Below are positions 50,110 to 59,262 of a stretch of 64,000 nt of DNA, piece after piece (within the stretch, counting starts at the first letter, position 1; every line of letters begins with the position of its first letter). Origin of the DNA: Mucilaginibacter celer (GTDB taxonomy: Bacteria > Bacteroidota > Bacteroidia > Sphingobacteriales > Sphingobacteriaceae); NCBI RefSeq assembly GCF_003576455.2, contig NZ_CP032869.1:6882001-6946000 (forward strand). The letters run 5' to 3'. Below the pieces are notes generated by a model. The model was not told where the DNA came from. It searched no databases and saw nothing but the letters and a program-made list of their open reading frames with translations. The position numbers were made by a program, and so were the translations under genes.

Positions 50110-52548
50110 TTAAAACTTAAGCGCCAAACTCGCTAAAAAGGCCCTCGGGCGTTGCGCCTCTAATGTCGACCAGCCTTTGTAGTATTCCTTATTGGTAAGG
50201 TTGTCCATCTTCAGCGATAAATTCCATGATTTTACCGAGTAAAATACCGATGCATTAAGTACCGTGTAAGCCGGTAAAACAAACACGCCGGTAGTTTGCC
50301 TGTTCAGGATCTTGTTTTCGCCGGCGTAATTGCCACCAAAACCTAAACCGAAACCTTTTACAGCGCCCTGGTCAAAGCGATAGCTAATCCAGGCGTTAAC
50401 CAAATCCTGCGGACCCGCCTCTTCCGGACGCCTGCCCAGGTAATCGGCATCGGCGGTTTTGATCACTTTACTGGTGTTATGGCTATAACCGGCAATAATA
50501 TTCAAGCCTGGTACCGGATTGGCGGCTATATCGGCCTCAAAACCCCTGCTCGAGTTTTTACCGTCCTGAATATATTCGTTAGGGCCCAATTGCCTTACTT
50601 TATCCGATACTTTTATATCATAATAGCTTACAGTAGCGGTAAGTTTACTATCCCAAAGGTTCATTTTGGCACCTGCTTCCAGTTGGTTGGCATGTTCGGG
50701 CTTAAAAACAATGGTTTGGCCACTCTGGGTTCTAACCGGGGCTACATTGCTAAAGCCGTTCATGTAGTTGGCAAATACTGAAAGCTTATCGGCAATGGGC
50801 TGGTAAACCAAACCAAACTTTGGCGACAAGGCAGTTTGCGAGTATTTATCAGAAGCAGCGGTTGAGAGGCCCCCATTTTTGAAATGATCAACCCTTAAAC
50901 TCAACATGGCCGAAAGCGTTGATGTGAAATTGATTACATCAGATGCATATGCGCTGTATACCTGTTGTTGTGTATTACTTGGGCTGCCTTTAGCACTCAC
51001 CAAAGCCGAATCAACATATTGGCGCGATAAATTGCCTGTATCATCGCCCGCCATATTAACCATGCCGATGCCCGCATAACCGGTTCCGTTATCAATGGCC
51101 ACGCGGCTAAAGTAATCCAGGCCAACTAAAATACAGTGGCGGATGCTGCCGGTTTTGATATCGCCATTAAAATTTTGCTGAATATCGGTGGTATTGGTAA
51201 CAGCGTTTTGATCGCTGATGTAACGGCCAAAAGTTGATGATACATTAGGATAGCCCGGCAGGTATTGCGAAACTTCGTACAGGTATGAGTAGTATCCTAA
51301 CGATTTTGCCGTGCTGCGCGATAATACGGTTTGTGATGTCCACTGGTCGTTAAACCTGTAGTTCATCTGGGCCTGTAAAGTTGTTGTAGGGTTTTTGATG
51401 GTAAGGGCATTGCTGGTGTATGATTTTTTAGGATCGTAACCCAGTTCGGCCAGGTTTTTGGCACGCAGTGCGGTTCCGCGATCAAAAAATAACATGGCCG
51501 GGTTGGTGCCTTCCGAACTTAAAAACTCGGCATTAACCAAAAAAGATAGCTTATCATCAACCTTATAGGATAACGACGGAGCAAAGAACCTCACTTTTTT
51601 AAAGCCGGCATCCTGAAAGCTGTTTTCATCGTGATAAGCGGCATTAACGCGGAGCAGCAATTTTTTATCTTCATCTAAAGGAGTATTGATATCTGCTGTA
51701 ATCCTGTTGAGGCCAAAGCTTCCGGCAGTGTAATTAACTTCACCTTTAAAAGTATCGAAAGGTTTTTTGGTTACCACGTTGATAACGCCGCCGTACGAGA
51801 TAAGGCTGCTGCCGAACAGTGTTCCCGATGGGCCTCTTAAAACCTCTATACGTTCAATATTGGCAACGTCAAGGCCGCCATTGGTTAAGCCAGGTAGGCC
51901 ATTAACCATGGTTGGTTGCACAGCAAATCCCCTTAACGAAAAATAACCTGCGCCGTCGCCGCCGCGGCCGGTCGAGGTCCATAGTTTATCAAGGCCGGGT
52001 GCGTTTTTTAGTGCATCGTTAAAGCTGGTTATCACCTGCTCTTTAATCAATTCGCTTGAAATTACGCTGTAAGCCTGCGGGTTTTCGAGGTTTTTAAGCG
52101 GCATGCGGGCTACATAAGCACTTTCTTTATTGCCAAACTTGTTGGGTTTGTTGCCGCTAACAATAACCTCCTGCAGTTTTTGATTGTTTTCGGATAGTGT
52201 AAAATCCACAATCTGCGTAAGGTTTGCTTTTACCTCAACTGTTTGGCTTTGTGATGCCAGGCCTACAAACTGGGCGGTTAAGGTATATGTGCCGGGGGCA
52301 ACGTGGTTAATTTGATAGGTGCCTTTTTCATTTACTATTGCGCCTTTGGTTGTTCCTTTTAAGCTGATAGTAACATCGGCGGCGGGCTTGCCGTCGGATG
52401 TTTTTACCGTCCCCCTTATGGTACCCGTTTGCTGGGCAAGCGCCGGGGTGGTTAACAACAGCAACACAATAAGTAATGATGATGAAAAGGAGAGAAATTT
52501 TTTTAACGCGCAGTGCGTTGCTTCGCTAATGCGTAGATTAGAATCCAT
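50110..52548 (-). CDS. TonB-dependent siderophore receptor
   Basis: The ATG at 52548 (MDSNLRISEATHCAL) gives a plausible long signal peptide ending TTPALAQ; the frame is open to 52620. The order is carboxypeptidase-like domain (GTIRGTVKTSDGKPAADVTI), plug (VITSFNDALKNAPGLDKLWTSTGRGGDGAGYFSLRGF, RIEVLRGPSGTLFGS, GGVINVVTKKP) and barrel. The end (NKEYYKGWSTLEAQRPRAFLASLALKF) and GKNSSRGFEADIAANPVPGLNIIAGYSH are typical of FhuA/FhuE-like ferric-siderophore receptors. A promoter and an iron-repressor-like dyad lie upstream. Confidence 0.9.
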   Translation of the reverse strand: MDSNLRISEATHCALKKFLSFSSSLLIVLLLLTTPALAQQTGTIRGTVKTSDGKPAADVTISLKGTTKGAIVNEKGTYQINHVAPGTYTLTAQFVGLASQSQTVEVKANLTQIVDFTLSENNQKLQEVIVSGNKPNKFGNKESAYVARMPLKNLENPQAYSVISSELIKEQVITSFNDALKNAPGLDKLWTSTGRGGDGAGYFSLRGFAVQPTMVNGLPGLTNGGLDVANIERIEVLRGPSGTLFGSSLISYGGVINVVTKKPFDTFKGEVNYTAGSFGLNRITADINTPLDEDKKLLLRVNAAYHDENSFQDAGFKKVRFFAPSLSYKVDDKLSFLVNAEFLSSEGTNPAMLFFDRGTALRAKNLAELGYDPKKSYTSNALTIKNPTTTLQAQMNYRFNDQWTSQTVLSRSTAKSLGYYSYLYEVSQYLPGYPNVSSTFGRYISDQNAVTNTTDIQQNFNGDIKTGSIRHCILVGLDYFSRVAIDNGTGYAGIGMVNMAGDDTGNLSRQYVDSALVSAKGSPSNTQQQVYSAYASDVINFTSTLSAMLSLRVDHFKNGGLSTAASDKYSQTALSPKFGLVYQPIADKLSVFANYMNGFSNVAPVRTQSGQTIVFKPEHANQLEAGAKMNLWDSKLTATVSYYDIKVSDKVRQLGPNEYIQDGKNSSRGFEADIAANPVPGLNIIAGYSHNTSKVIKTADADYLGRRPEEAGPQDLVNAWISYRFDQGAVKGFGLGFGGNYAGENKILNRQTTGVFVLPAYTVLNASVFYSVKSWNLSLKMDNLTNKEYYKGWSTLEAQRPRAFLASLALKF

Positions 52549-52636
52549 AGCTTTGTTTAGATAAGATCGTGAAACAGATTTTGTCAATTTAACCCGGTGT
52601 GAAGTTTGCCGACCGATCACCGGGTTTTTAATGCTG

Positions 52637-52670
52637 CAAAGTTATTTTTATTTAGATTTATTACAAATAA
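52637..52670 (-). promoter_or_regulatory. Promoter (TTTG-N19-TAACTTTG) overlapping a Fur-like dyad
   Basis: On the minus strand TTTG (52667-52664) and TAACTTTG (52644-52637) are 19 nt apart, the ideal Bacteroidota spacing. TTATTT (52648-52653) and AAATAA (52665-52670) are inverted arms across the spacer, fitting repression by Fur. The rest of 52671-52905 is AT-rich without a clear gene. Confidence 0.6.
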
Positions 52671-52905
52671 TAAAACAAATGTAATTATCTGTTTTTGTGT
52701 GTTTTATATATTTTTCGATAAGAATGTATGTTTATATTGTAAAAAATACACTTAAATCGGCTGTCGTTGCACTGCTTTTAATTTGTAGGATGCTGATTTT
52801 TATGGCGGGATATTTCGCGGGAATTTGCCAGGCTTTTATTAATAACAATTTGTTCATTTTTGCTTAAGGAGAAGTTTGCATGTAAATGCTATCATTAGAG
52901 AATAA

Positions 52906-53157
52906 ATGATACGCATAGCATTTTCACGCCAAACCTTCGAAAAGTTTCAAACATGCCCGCTTGATGAGCTGGAGGGCGAGATCTCCCGTACTTCTATCCG
53001 TTTAAAATTGCAGGATCAAACCAGTATTGAAGCCGATCGTAAGCTTTACCAGCAGGAAATTGACCGCCTGAGCGTTATAAAATACATCAGCCAGATGAGG
53101 AGGGGTAAATTGAACCGTGAAGATTTTAATATGAAGGTTGAGCTGGTTGCACCTTGA
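52906..53157 (+). CDS. Small hypothetical protein (83 aa)
   Basis: I do not recognise this protein. It starts MIRIAFSRQTFEKF, has no signal peptide, and is mostly helical and charged in the middle (LEGEISRTSIRLKLQDQTSIEADRKLYQQEIDRL), possibly a short coiled coil. Codon use resembles its neighbours and it overlaps no other likely gene. It is convergent with the DUF1801 gene (11 bp between stops). It could be a lineage-specific orphan. Confidence 0.55.
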   Translation: MIRIAFSRQTFEKFQTCPLDELEGEISRTSIRLKLQDQTSIEADRKLYQQEIDRLSVIKYISQMRRGKLNREDFNMKVELVAP

Positions 53158-53168
53158 TTGGCAGGTGA

Positions 53169-53522
53169 TTATCCTTTGTTGATAGTTTCGATACAATACT
53201 GCAGTTTTTTTGTGATCAAAGCTACCGGCAGGTCGGCGTTAGGATCTATCAGTATTGATTCGTATTGATCTTTGGGTTTTACACCCTCGGGCACTGTTAG
53301 CAAACTTCTGTCTGTGCAAAAACCAAGCATCAGTTTTTTGCGGTTGAGCCAGATATAGCCCAGTTTTTTTCCTTTATAAGTAAAAAACGGAATCTGGAAC
53401 TTACGCTCGTGGCAAATTTCGGGATTTGTACGCAAAATAAGATCCCTTAAAGCCAGCATACAACTCTGGTAAGGTTCGGGTTTACTGATATAATAGGAAT
53501 GTGTTGTATCTTCTTTGTGCAT
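53169..53522 (-). CDS. DUF1801-family protein
   Basis: 117 residues without a signal peptide. YQSCMLALRDLILRTNPEICHERKFQIPFFTYKGKKLGYIWLNRKKLMLGFCTD is the DUF1801 (YdhG-like) fold: a helix with a conserved Glu followed by beta-strands around FFTYKGK. Function unknown. Single gene, convergent to the preceding orphan. Confidence 0.8.
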   Translation of the reverse strand: MHKEDTTHSYYISKPEPYQSCMLALRDLILRTNPEICHERKFQIPFFTYKGKKLGYIWLNRKKLMLGFCTDRSLLTVPEGVKPKDQYESILIDPNADLPVALITKKLQYCIETINKG

Positions 53523-53735
53523 TCAGGTTGTTGCAATATATCTAACGGGTGACGATGAATTTTTTAGCGATTACTAAAGTGTTAAGATAGTGAATCTGTA
53601 CTAAAGCGATAAAAATCTTTGTGTAACGGATTTATTTAAAACCGGATACCATATCATTTGTAATAAAATTGATATTGGACGATTTATGGTTTTAACAAAT
53701 TTTAAGTTAAATTTACTCCAACCAATTCCCTGCTT

Positions 53736-54206
53736 ATGATCAGCATTACAGTTAACGGGCAACTCCATCATATTGATGCCGACCCCAACATGCCTTTACT
53801 TTGGGCCATCCGGGATCTTATCGGTTTAACCGGTACAAAATTTGGCTGCGGGGCCGCGCAGTGCGGTGCATGCACGGTGCACTTAAACGGCGAGGCCGTA
53901 CGCTCGTGCGTAACCAAGGTAAGCCGGGCTGCCGGGCAAAAAGTGGTTACCATCGAAGGACTTTCAGCTAATAACAATCATCCTTTGCAATTAGCCTGGA
54001 ACGAAATGAATGTTCCGCAATGCGGTTACTGCCAGTCGGGCCAGCTCATGTCGGCGGCGGTATTGCTGCGCGAAAATCCAAACCCGACCGATCAGGATAT
54101 TGACGACGCCATGTCGGGCAATATTTGCCGCTGTGGTACCTACCAGCGTGTAAGGGCCGCCATTCATAAAGCAGCCGCCATGCAGGCAGAAGGGGCTAAA
54201 ATATGA
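53736..54206 (+). CDS. iorA: (2Fe-2S) subunit of a molybdenum hydroxylase (isoquinoline 1-oxidoreductase alpha-like)
   Basis: The N-terminal plant-type ferredoxin cluster is FGCGAAQCGACTVHLNG (Cys38, Cys43, Cys46), and the second cluster is PQCGYCQSGQ (Cys96, Cys99) with GNICRCGTYQR (Cys131, Cys133). The 156-residue size is standard. It passes electrons from the molybdenum subunit. Its stop overlaps the start of the cytochrome gene by 4 bp (ATGA), so the two are translationally coupled. Confidence 0.93.
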   Translation: MISITVNGQLHHIDADPNMPLLWAIRDLIGLTGTKFGCGAAQCGACTVHLNGEAVRSCVTKVSRAAGQKVVTIEGLSANNNHPLQLAWNEMNVPQCGYCQSGQLMSAAVLLRENPNPTDQDIDDAMSGNICRCGTYQRVRAAIHKAAAMQAEGAKI

Positions 54207-54814
54207 AGAAGCTATTGGTGATAAGCTGCTTTTTAACAATGATAGGCGTAGTTACGTTATCGTTCCGGCCGGATGTAAAAAAGAAAAAGGATGTTTATGC
54301 CGCCTTACCAAAGGATAGTGTTGGTTCGGTAAAGGCATTCATGTCGGTATATAAAGTATTAATGAGCGCGCGCTGTATGAACTGCCATCCGGCGGGTAAC
54401 GCACCTTTGCAGGGCGATGACAGCCACATCCATACCATGAATATAAAACGAGGTGTGGACGGGCATGGGCTTTACTCGGCACGTTGCAGTAACTGCCACC
54501 AGGCCGAAAACACTGCCGGCCTGCACATGCCGCCGGGCAACCCCAAATGGGGCTTACCGCCCGAAAACATGCGCATGGTATTCCAGGGCCGTACGCCCCG
54601 CCAGCTGGCTTTACAACTGCTTGATACTAAACAAAACGGCGGACGAAGCAAACAACAAATCATCGACCATATGGCTAAAGATGATTTGGTAGGCTGGGCC
54701 TGGCATCCCGGCGATGGCCGCACATTGCCGCCCATGAGCCGCGCAGCATTTGCAGCGCAGGTACGTTTATGGATAGCCAAAGGCGCTTATGCTCCGTCGG
54801 CAAAAGCAAAATAA
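54203..54814 (+). CDS. Exported diheme cytochrome c
   Basis: A signal segment (LLVISCFLTMIGVVTLSF) precedes two heme-binding motifs, CMNCH (Cys58, Cys61, His62) and CSNCH (Cys95, Cys98, His99). Candidate distal ligands are the Met residues in LHMPPGNP and the later His. At 203 residues it is longer than a simple cytochrome c. It lies between the (2Fe-2S) and molybdopterin subunit genes, overlapping the first by 4 bp. It is probably the physiological electron acceptor of the hydroxylase, feeding the respiratory chain. Confidence 0.9.
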   Translation: MKKLLVISCFLTMIGVVTLSFRPDVKKKKDVYAALPKDSVGSVKAFMSVYKVLMSARCMNCHPAGNAPLQGDDSHIHTMNIKRGVDGHGLYSARCSNCHQAENTAGLHMPPGNPKWGLPPENMRMVFQGRTPRQLALQLLDTKQNGGRSKQQIIDHMAKDDLVGWAWHPGDGRTLPPMSRAAFAAQVRLWIAKGAYAPSAKAK

Positions 54815-54841
54815 CAGGTTTAACCGCTAAAATGAATCATT

Positions 54842-56995
54842 ATGGAAACTAACACCATATCAAGAAGAAATTTTCTCCGTGTTTCGGGGCTTGCCGGAAC
54901 AGCGCTTTGCCTGGGTTTTTACTTCCCGGCCAATGCAAAAAATGAGCAGCTGGTAAGCGCCACTGCCGAAGCTTCGGGTTTTGATTTTAATGCCTGGATC
55001 AGGATAGATACCGATGGTAAGGTTACCCTTACAGATCATCGCGCCGAAATGGGCCAGGGCTCCTTTCAATCAGTACCGCAAATTATTGCCGAAGAACTGG
55101 AGGTTAACCTGAGCGCTATCAATGTGGTATTTGCGCAGGGTAATCCAACCAAATTTGGCAGCCAGATAACCGGCGGAAGCTCCACCATCAGGGGATCGTA
55201 CAAAAGGCTGCTTAAATTAAGCGCTACGGCACGCGAGATGCTGGTTACCGCGGCTGCAAACGAGTGGAAGGTACCGGTAAGCGAATGTTACGCCGAGGCG
55301 GGCCATGTTATTCACAAGCCTACAGGTAAAAAGCTTAATTACGGCGAACTGGTATCTGCTGCATCACAGCTTACGCCTCCGGCAACAGTTAAACTAAAAG
55401 AAACATCACAATATAAACTGATCCGCAAGCCGCTGCAAAGATTGGATACCCCCATGAAAACCAATGGGGAAGCCGTTTTTGGTCTGGATAAAAAATTACC
55501 GGGGATGTTGTATGCCTCGGTGGAACGCAGCCCGCGACTGCGTGGCAAAATCAAAAGCTTTGATGATACGGCGGCGCGGAAAGTACCGGGTGTTAAGCAG
55601 GTTTTTAAAATTCAGATGATGGTTTTTAATACCACCCGTGATGGTGTTGTAGTTATTGCCGATTCAACCTGGGCAGCCATGCAGGGCCGGAAAGCGCTAA
55701 AAGTTGAATGGGACGATACCGGTTTCGAGCATGTAAACACAACCGATATTTATAAAGCGCACGAGGATCTGCTAAAAACAAAAGAAGGCTTATCTGCAAA
55801 AAAACAAGGCGAACCTGATGCAGTTTTAGCGAAGGCCGATAAAAAGATCGACGTGATCTATCAAACGCCTTACCAGGCCCATGCCGCCATGGAGCCTTTA
55901 AACTGTATTGCTCACTATCAGCAGGATAAAATAGAGATCTGGGGACCGATCCAGGCACCGGACTGGGTACAGGGCGATATCAGCGATAAGTTTAAAATGC
56001 CAAAAGAAAAGGTGATTGTAAATATGACCTTTTTGGGCGGCGGCTTTGGCCGCAAGGCATTTTTAGATTATACGTACGAGGCTGTTGCCATTTCAAAGCA
56101 GATAGGTGGCCCGGTTCAGGTGGTTTGGACAAGGGAGGATGATGTGAAACAAGGGCCATACCGCGCCGGCATCTCGTACCGCGGGCAGGGAGCTATTGAA
56201 AACGGGGAGATCAGTGCCCTGAAATTTAAAATGGCCGGGCAAAATATTGATCACTGGAGTAACCCGGCACGCGATAAGGCCAATAACAGCACCACCGAAG
56301 GTTTCTTGAAACCTTATTACGATAGCATTAAAAACATCAGCTTTGCCGATGTGCCTTACGAGATGCCCCTGCCCAATATGTGGTGGCGCTCAGTTTATGC
56401 ATCAACCAACGGCTTCGCCTACGAAAGCTTTTTGAACGAAATGGCTGTTTTAGCCGGGCAGGATCAGCTTGATTTACGCAGAAAATATTTAAAAGATGAA
56501 CGCTGCCAGCGCCTGATTGACAGGATGGAAGAAGTTTCGGGCTGGAAGGCGAGGAAAAAGGGAGATGGATTTGGCGTAGCCATTACCGAATGCTTCGAAA
56601 CTACTGTTGGGCAAATAGTGAAGGTATCAAGGCATACCAACGGAAAAGTAAAGATAGATAAGGTTTGGGCGGTTATGGATTGCGGCTGGTATGTTAATCC
56701 CGATATTATCAAAGCTCAGGTTGAGGGCTCGGTAGTAATGGCCCTGGGGGCAGCTACTATCCATGAAATAACCTTTAAAAACGGTTTGGTTGAGCAAAGC
56801 AACTTTTATGATTACCTGATGCCGCGCATGAGCGATGTGCCGCCGGTTGAGGTGCACATTATGGAAAACACTGCCGATGCCGGCGGCGTTGGCGAGCCCG
56901 GTTTGCCTCCGTTTGCACCGGCATTAACAGATGCTATTTTTGATCTTACGGGTAAACGCATCAGGAAGCTGCCTTTTAACATGAACGAAGTTTAA
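54842..56995 (+). CDS. iorB: Molybdopterin subunit of a molybdenum hydroxylase (isoquinoline 1-oxidoreductase beta-like)
   Basis: The N-terminus ISRRNFLRVSGLAG is a twin-arginine signal, so the folded enzyme is exported. The protein has the xanthine dehydrogenase/aldehyde oxidase repeat layout with GQGSFQSVPQIIAEEL and TGGSSTIRGS near the N-terminus, FLGGGFGRKAFLDYTYEA in the middle, and the active-site Glu685 in GVGEPGLPPFAP. The 717-residue length fits IorB-type subunits. Such enzymes hydroxylate N-heterocycles or oxidise aldehydes. There is no FAD subunit, consistent with cytochrome c as acceptor. Confidence 0.9.
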   Translation: METNTISRRNFLRVSGLAGTALCLGFYFPANAKNEQLVSATAEASGFDFNAWIRIDTDGKVTLTDHRAEMGQGSFQSVPQIIAEELEVNLSAINVVFAQGNPTKFGSQITGGSSTIRGSYKRLLKLSATAREMLVTAAANEWKVPVSECYAEAGHVIHKPTGKKLNYGELVSAASQLTPPATVKLKETSQYKLIRKPLQRLDTPMKTNGEAVFGLDKKLPGMLYASVERSPRLRGKIKSFDDTAARKVPGVKQVFKIQMMVFNTTRDGVVVIADSTWAAMQGRKALKVEWDDTGFEHVNTTDIYKAHEDLLKTKEGLSAKKQGEPDAVLAKADKKIDVIYQTPYQAHAAMEPLNCIAHYQQDKIEIWGPIQAPDWVQGDISDKFKMPKEKVIVNMTFLGGGFGRKAFLDYTYEAVAISKQIGGPVQVVWTREDDVKQGPYRAGISYRGQGAIENGEISALKFKMAGQNIDHWSNPARDKANNSTTEGFLKPYYDSIKNISFADVPYEMPLPNMWWRSVYASTNGFAYESFLNEMAVLAGQDQLDLRRKYLKDERCQRLIDRMEEVSGWKARKKGDGFGVAITECFETTVGQIVKVSRHTNGKVKIDKVWAVMDCGWYVNPDIIKAQVEGSVVMALGAATIHEITFKNGLVEQSNFYDYLMPRMSDVPPVEVHIMENTADAGGVGEPGLPPFAPALTDAIFDLTGKRIRKLPFNMNEV

Positions 56996-57028
56996 CCGGA
57001 TTTTTAAATTGCTGCAGCCGGCTAAAGG

Positions 57029-58135
57029 ATGAAGGAAATTATTGACATTGTAGCAGCCTATGAAAAGGCTATCGCCGAAAACAAAAAAACGGCCTTAGCC
57101 ACCGTGGTACTTGTGGAAGGCTCTGCCTACCGCAGGGCCGGCGCACGGATGCTGATTACCGAAGACGGGCAGTTAACCGGTGCCATAAGCGGCGGCTGTT
57201 TGGAGGGCGATGCCCTGCGCAAGGCCCGCATGGTTATTTTGCAGCAGGAAGCTTTGCTGGTTACTTACGATACCATGGATGATGACGATGCCCGTTTGGG
57301 CGTTGGCCTGGGCTGTAACGGTATTATCCATATTTTGATCGAACCTATCCACGCTGGTAAAATCAACCCCATTACTTTGTTAAAAACGGCTATTGCATCG
57401 CGCGGCAATTCTGTTTTGGGCACCCTGTTTTCGCTCCAAAACCGAAAGGCACCGCAGCCCGGATCCTGTTTATGCCTTACCGGTAGCCAGTTGTTTTACG
57501 ATGACTTGCAGGTTTTGCCGTTTGAAACCCAACTACTGGCCGACGCCGGAGATGCATTGGCCAATCAACGCTCGGCCGTTAGCGCTTACGGGCAGTACAC
57601 TGCTTTTGTTGAGTTTGTAAAGCCACTGATATCGCTGGTGATTATCGGCGCTGGCAATGATGCCATCCCGCTAATGAAGATGGCCGATGTTTTGGGTTGG
57701 AATGCCACCGTTGTTGATGGCCGGCCCATGTACATTACCGAAGAGCGTTTCCCCTCGGTAAAAAAGATAATTGCCAAACCAGATCAGATCTTAAAAAATC
57801 TGGAAGTAAATGAACGCACAGCTTTTGTGCTGATGACCCATAATTACAATTATGAAATCGCTTTCCTGAAAGAGCTGCTGCCCCTGCAGCCCTCATACAT
57901 CGGCATTTTAGGACCGAAGAAAAAGCTTGAGCGGATGCTTGATGAACTGGAGCAAGGCGGGACTATCATAAGCGAAAAAAACCTCGAAACCATACACGGC
58001 CCGGTCGGCCTCGACATAGGTTCGGAAACCTCCGAAGAGATTGCACTATCAATAATAGCCGAAATTAAGGCTGTGTTTTCTAAACGAAACGGACGATCGT
58101 TAAAATATAAAACAACGGTTATTCATAGTGTGTAA
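57029..58135 (+). CDS. XdhC/CoxI-family molybdenum cofactor maturation protein
   Basis: Two domains are present: the XdhC/CoxI N-terminal part (ATVVLVEGSAYRRAGARMLITEDGQLTGAISGGCLEGDALRKA) and a C-terminal Rossmann part (LVIIGAGNDAIPLMKMADVLGWNATVVDGRP ... YIGILGPKKKLERML ... GPVGLDIGSETSEEIALSIIAEI). XdhC proteins bind the cofactor, promote its sulfuration and insert it into xanthine-dehydrogenase-like enzymes. It is 33 bp after the molybdopterin subunit gene and surely serves it. Confidence 0.92.
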   Translation: MKEIIDIVAAYEKAIAENKKTALATVVLVEGSAYRRAGARMLITEDGQLTGAISGGCLEGDALRKARMVILQQEALLVTYDTMDDDDARLGVGLGCNGIIHILIEPIHAGKINPITLLKTAIASRGNSVLGTLFSLQNRKAPQPGSCLCLTGSQLFYDDLQVLPFETQLLADAGDALANQRSAVSAYGQYTAFVEFVKPLISLVIIGAGNDAIPLMKMADVLGWNATVVDGRPMYITEERFPSVKKIIAKPDQILKNLEVNERTAFVLMTHNYNYEIAFLKELLPLQPSYIGILGPKKKLERMLDELEQGGTIISEKNLETIHGPVGLDIGSETSEEIALSIIAEIKAVFSKRNGRSLKYKTTVIHSV

Positions 58136-58205
58136 ATGACAGGCCTTTCAGTTCGCCATTACCTCGTTCATTTTCCTGCTTTATAGCTTTTTACGTTAGC
58201 GTTAC

Positions 58206-58283
58206 TATCACATAAATGATAAGTTTTATGATTTATGTGATAACCATTAGCGGGCATTAACCTCTCATATCCTATTAACTTTG
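58206..58283 (+). promoter_or_regulatory. 12-bp-arm operator and -7 box upstream of alpha/beta hydrolase
   Basis: TATCACATAAAT (58206-58217) and ATTTATGTGATA (58231-58242) are perfect inverted arms with a 13-nt centre. TAACTTTG (58276-58283) fits TAnnTTTG, 33 nt downstream. Position upstream of the -7 box suggests an activator or a repressor overlapping the upstream promoter region. Confidence 0.65.
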
Positions 58284-58359
58284 AAATAATACAACAGGTA
58301 TATCGGCCTCTGCTGGTATAAATTAGTTTGTTTTATCCCGAACTTTTAAAGTTAAAATC

Positions 58360-59256
58360 ATGATAACAACTGAGGTTAGCAATAATACCCGCACCAGCTA
58401 CCACAAGGTACAGATAGATGGCCTTGAAATTTTTTACCGGCAGGCAGGAAATCTGGGTAAACCCTTGATTTTTTTGCTGCATGGCTTTCCCTCATCCTCG
58501 CACATGTTCAGAAACCTGATAGAGCAGTTAAGTGATGATTATTGCCTGATAGCGCCTGATTATCCGGGCTTCGGTTATAGTAGCTGCCCACATCCGGCTA
58601 AATTTGATTATACTTTCGACAGGCTGTCTGAAATTGTCGAAAAACTGATTGATGAGCTCAAACTATCCGATATAACCTTTTACATGCAGGATTATGGCGG
58701 CCCTATCGGCTTTAGGGTGGCAACACGCAGGCCCGAGCTAATTAAAGGTCTTATTATCCAAAATGCCAACGCTTTTGAAGAAGGCATCGGCCCCGATGTG
58801 CAAAAAATAGGAACTCTGCATGCAGCCGGCGATTGGAAGGCGCTTAACAGGGTTGTTGATTATATGATGTCGTTGGAGGGGATTAAGGAGCAATATATTT
58901 TCGGTACGGCCAATGCCGGTTTAATCAGTCCGGATAGTTACTACACCGATTATTTTTTAATAATGCAGCCCGGCCGCATAGAGGTACAGAAAATTCTGTT
59001 TGAAAATTATGGAACAAACTTCCCGCTGTATCCCGAATGGCAGCAGTATTTAAAGGAGCACCAGCCGCCAACGCTTGTGGCCTGGGGTAATAATGACAAA
59101 ATTTTTCCGGGCGCAGGCGCTATGGCTTACCGGCAGGTTTTGCCGCAGGCAGATGTCCATTTATTTGATGGCGGGCATTTTCTGTTGGAAGAATACAGCA
59201 AGGAAGTGGCTGTGCTGATAAAGTCTTTTATGCAAAGTAATGCCGGTAAACTTTAA
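58360..59256 (+). CDS. Alpha/beta hydrolase (haloalkane dehalogenase / epoxide hydrolase-like)
   Basis: A 298-residue cytosolic hydrolase. The oxyanion motif is LLHGFPSSSHMF. The nucleophile elbow is MQDYGGPIGFRVA, with Asp as nucleophile, as in haloalkane dehalogenases and epoxide hydrolases rather than Ser esterases. Cap-domain sequence follows. The acid is probably in AWGNNDKIFPG and the His in FDGGHFLLEE. A detoxification role for an electrophile fits the neighbouring ene-reductase, DJ-1 and monooxygenase genes. It has its own strong upstream dyad. Confidence 0.85.
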   Translation: MITTEVSNNTRTSYHKVQIDGLEIFYRQAGNLGKPLIFLLHGFPSSSHMFRNLIEQLSDDYCLIAPDYPGFGYSSCPHPAKFDYTFDRLSEIVEKLIDELKLSDITFYMQDYGGPIGFRVATRRPELIKGLIIQNANAFEEGIGPDVQKIGTLHAAGDWKALNRVVDYMMSLEGIKEQYIFGTANAGLISPDSYYTDYFLIMQPGRIEVQKILFENYGTNFPLYPEWQQYLKEHQPPTLVAWGNNDKIFPGAGAMAYRQVLPQADVHLFDGGHFLLEEYSKEVAVLIKSFMQSNAGKL

Positions 59257-59262
59257 AATTAA

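Noticed and set aside
52815..52880. A 22-codon frame starting at an ATG in the region upstream of the orphan gene
   Set aside because: It has no promoter box, no unusual composition and no link to a neighbour comparable to the poly-Cys ORFs.
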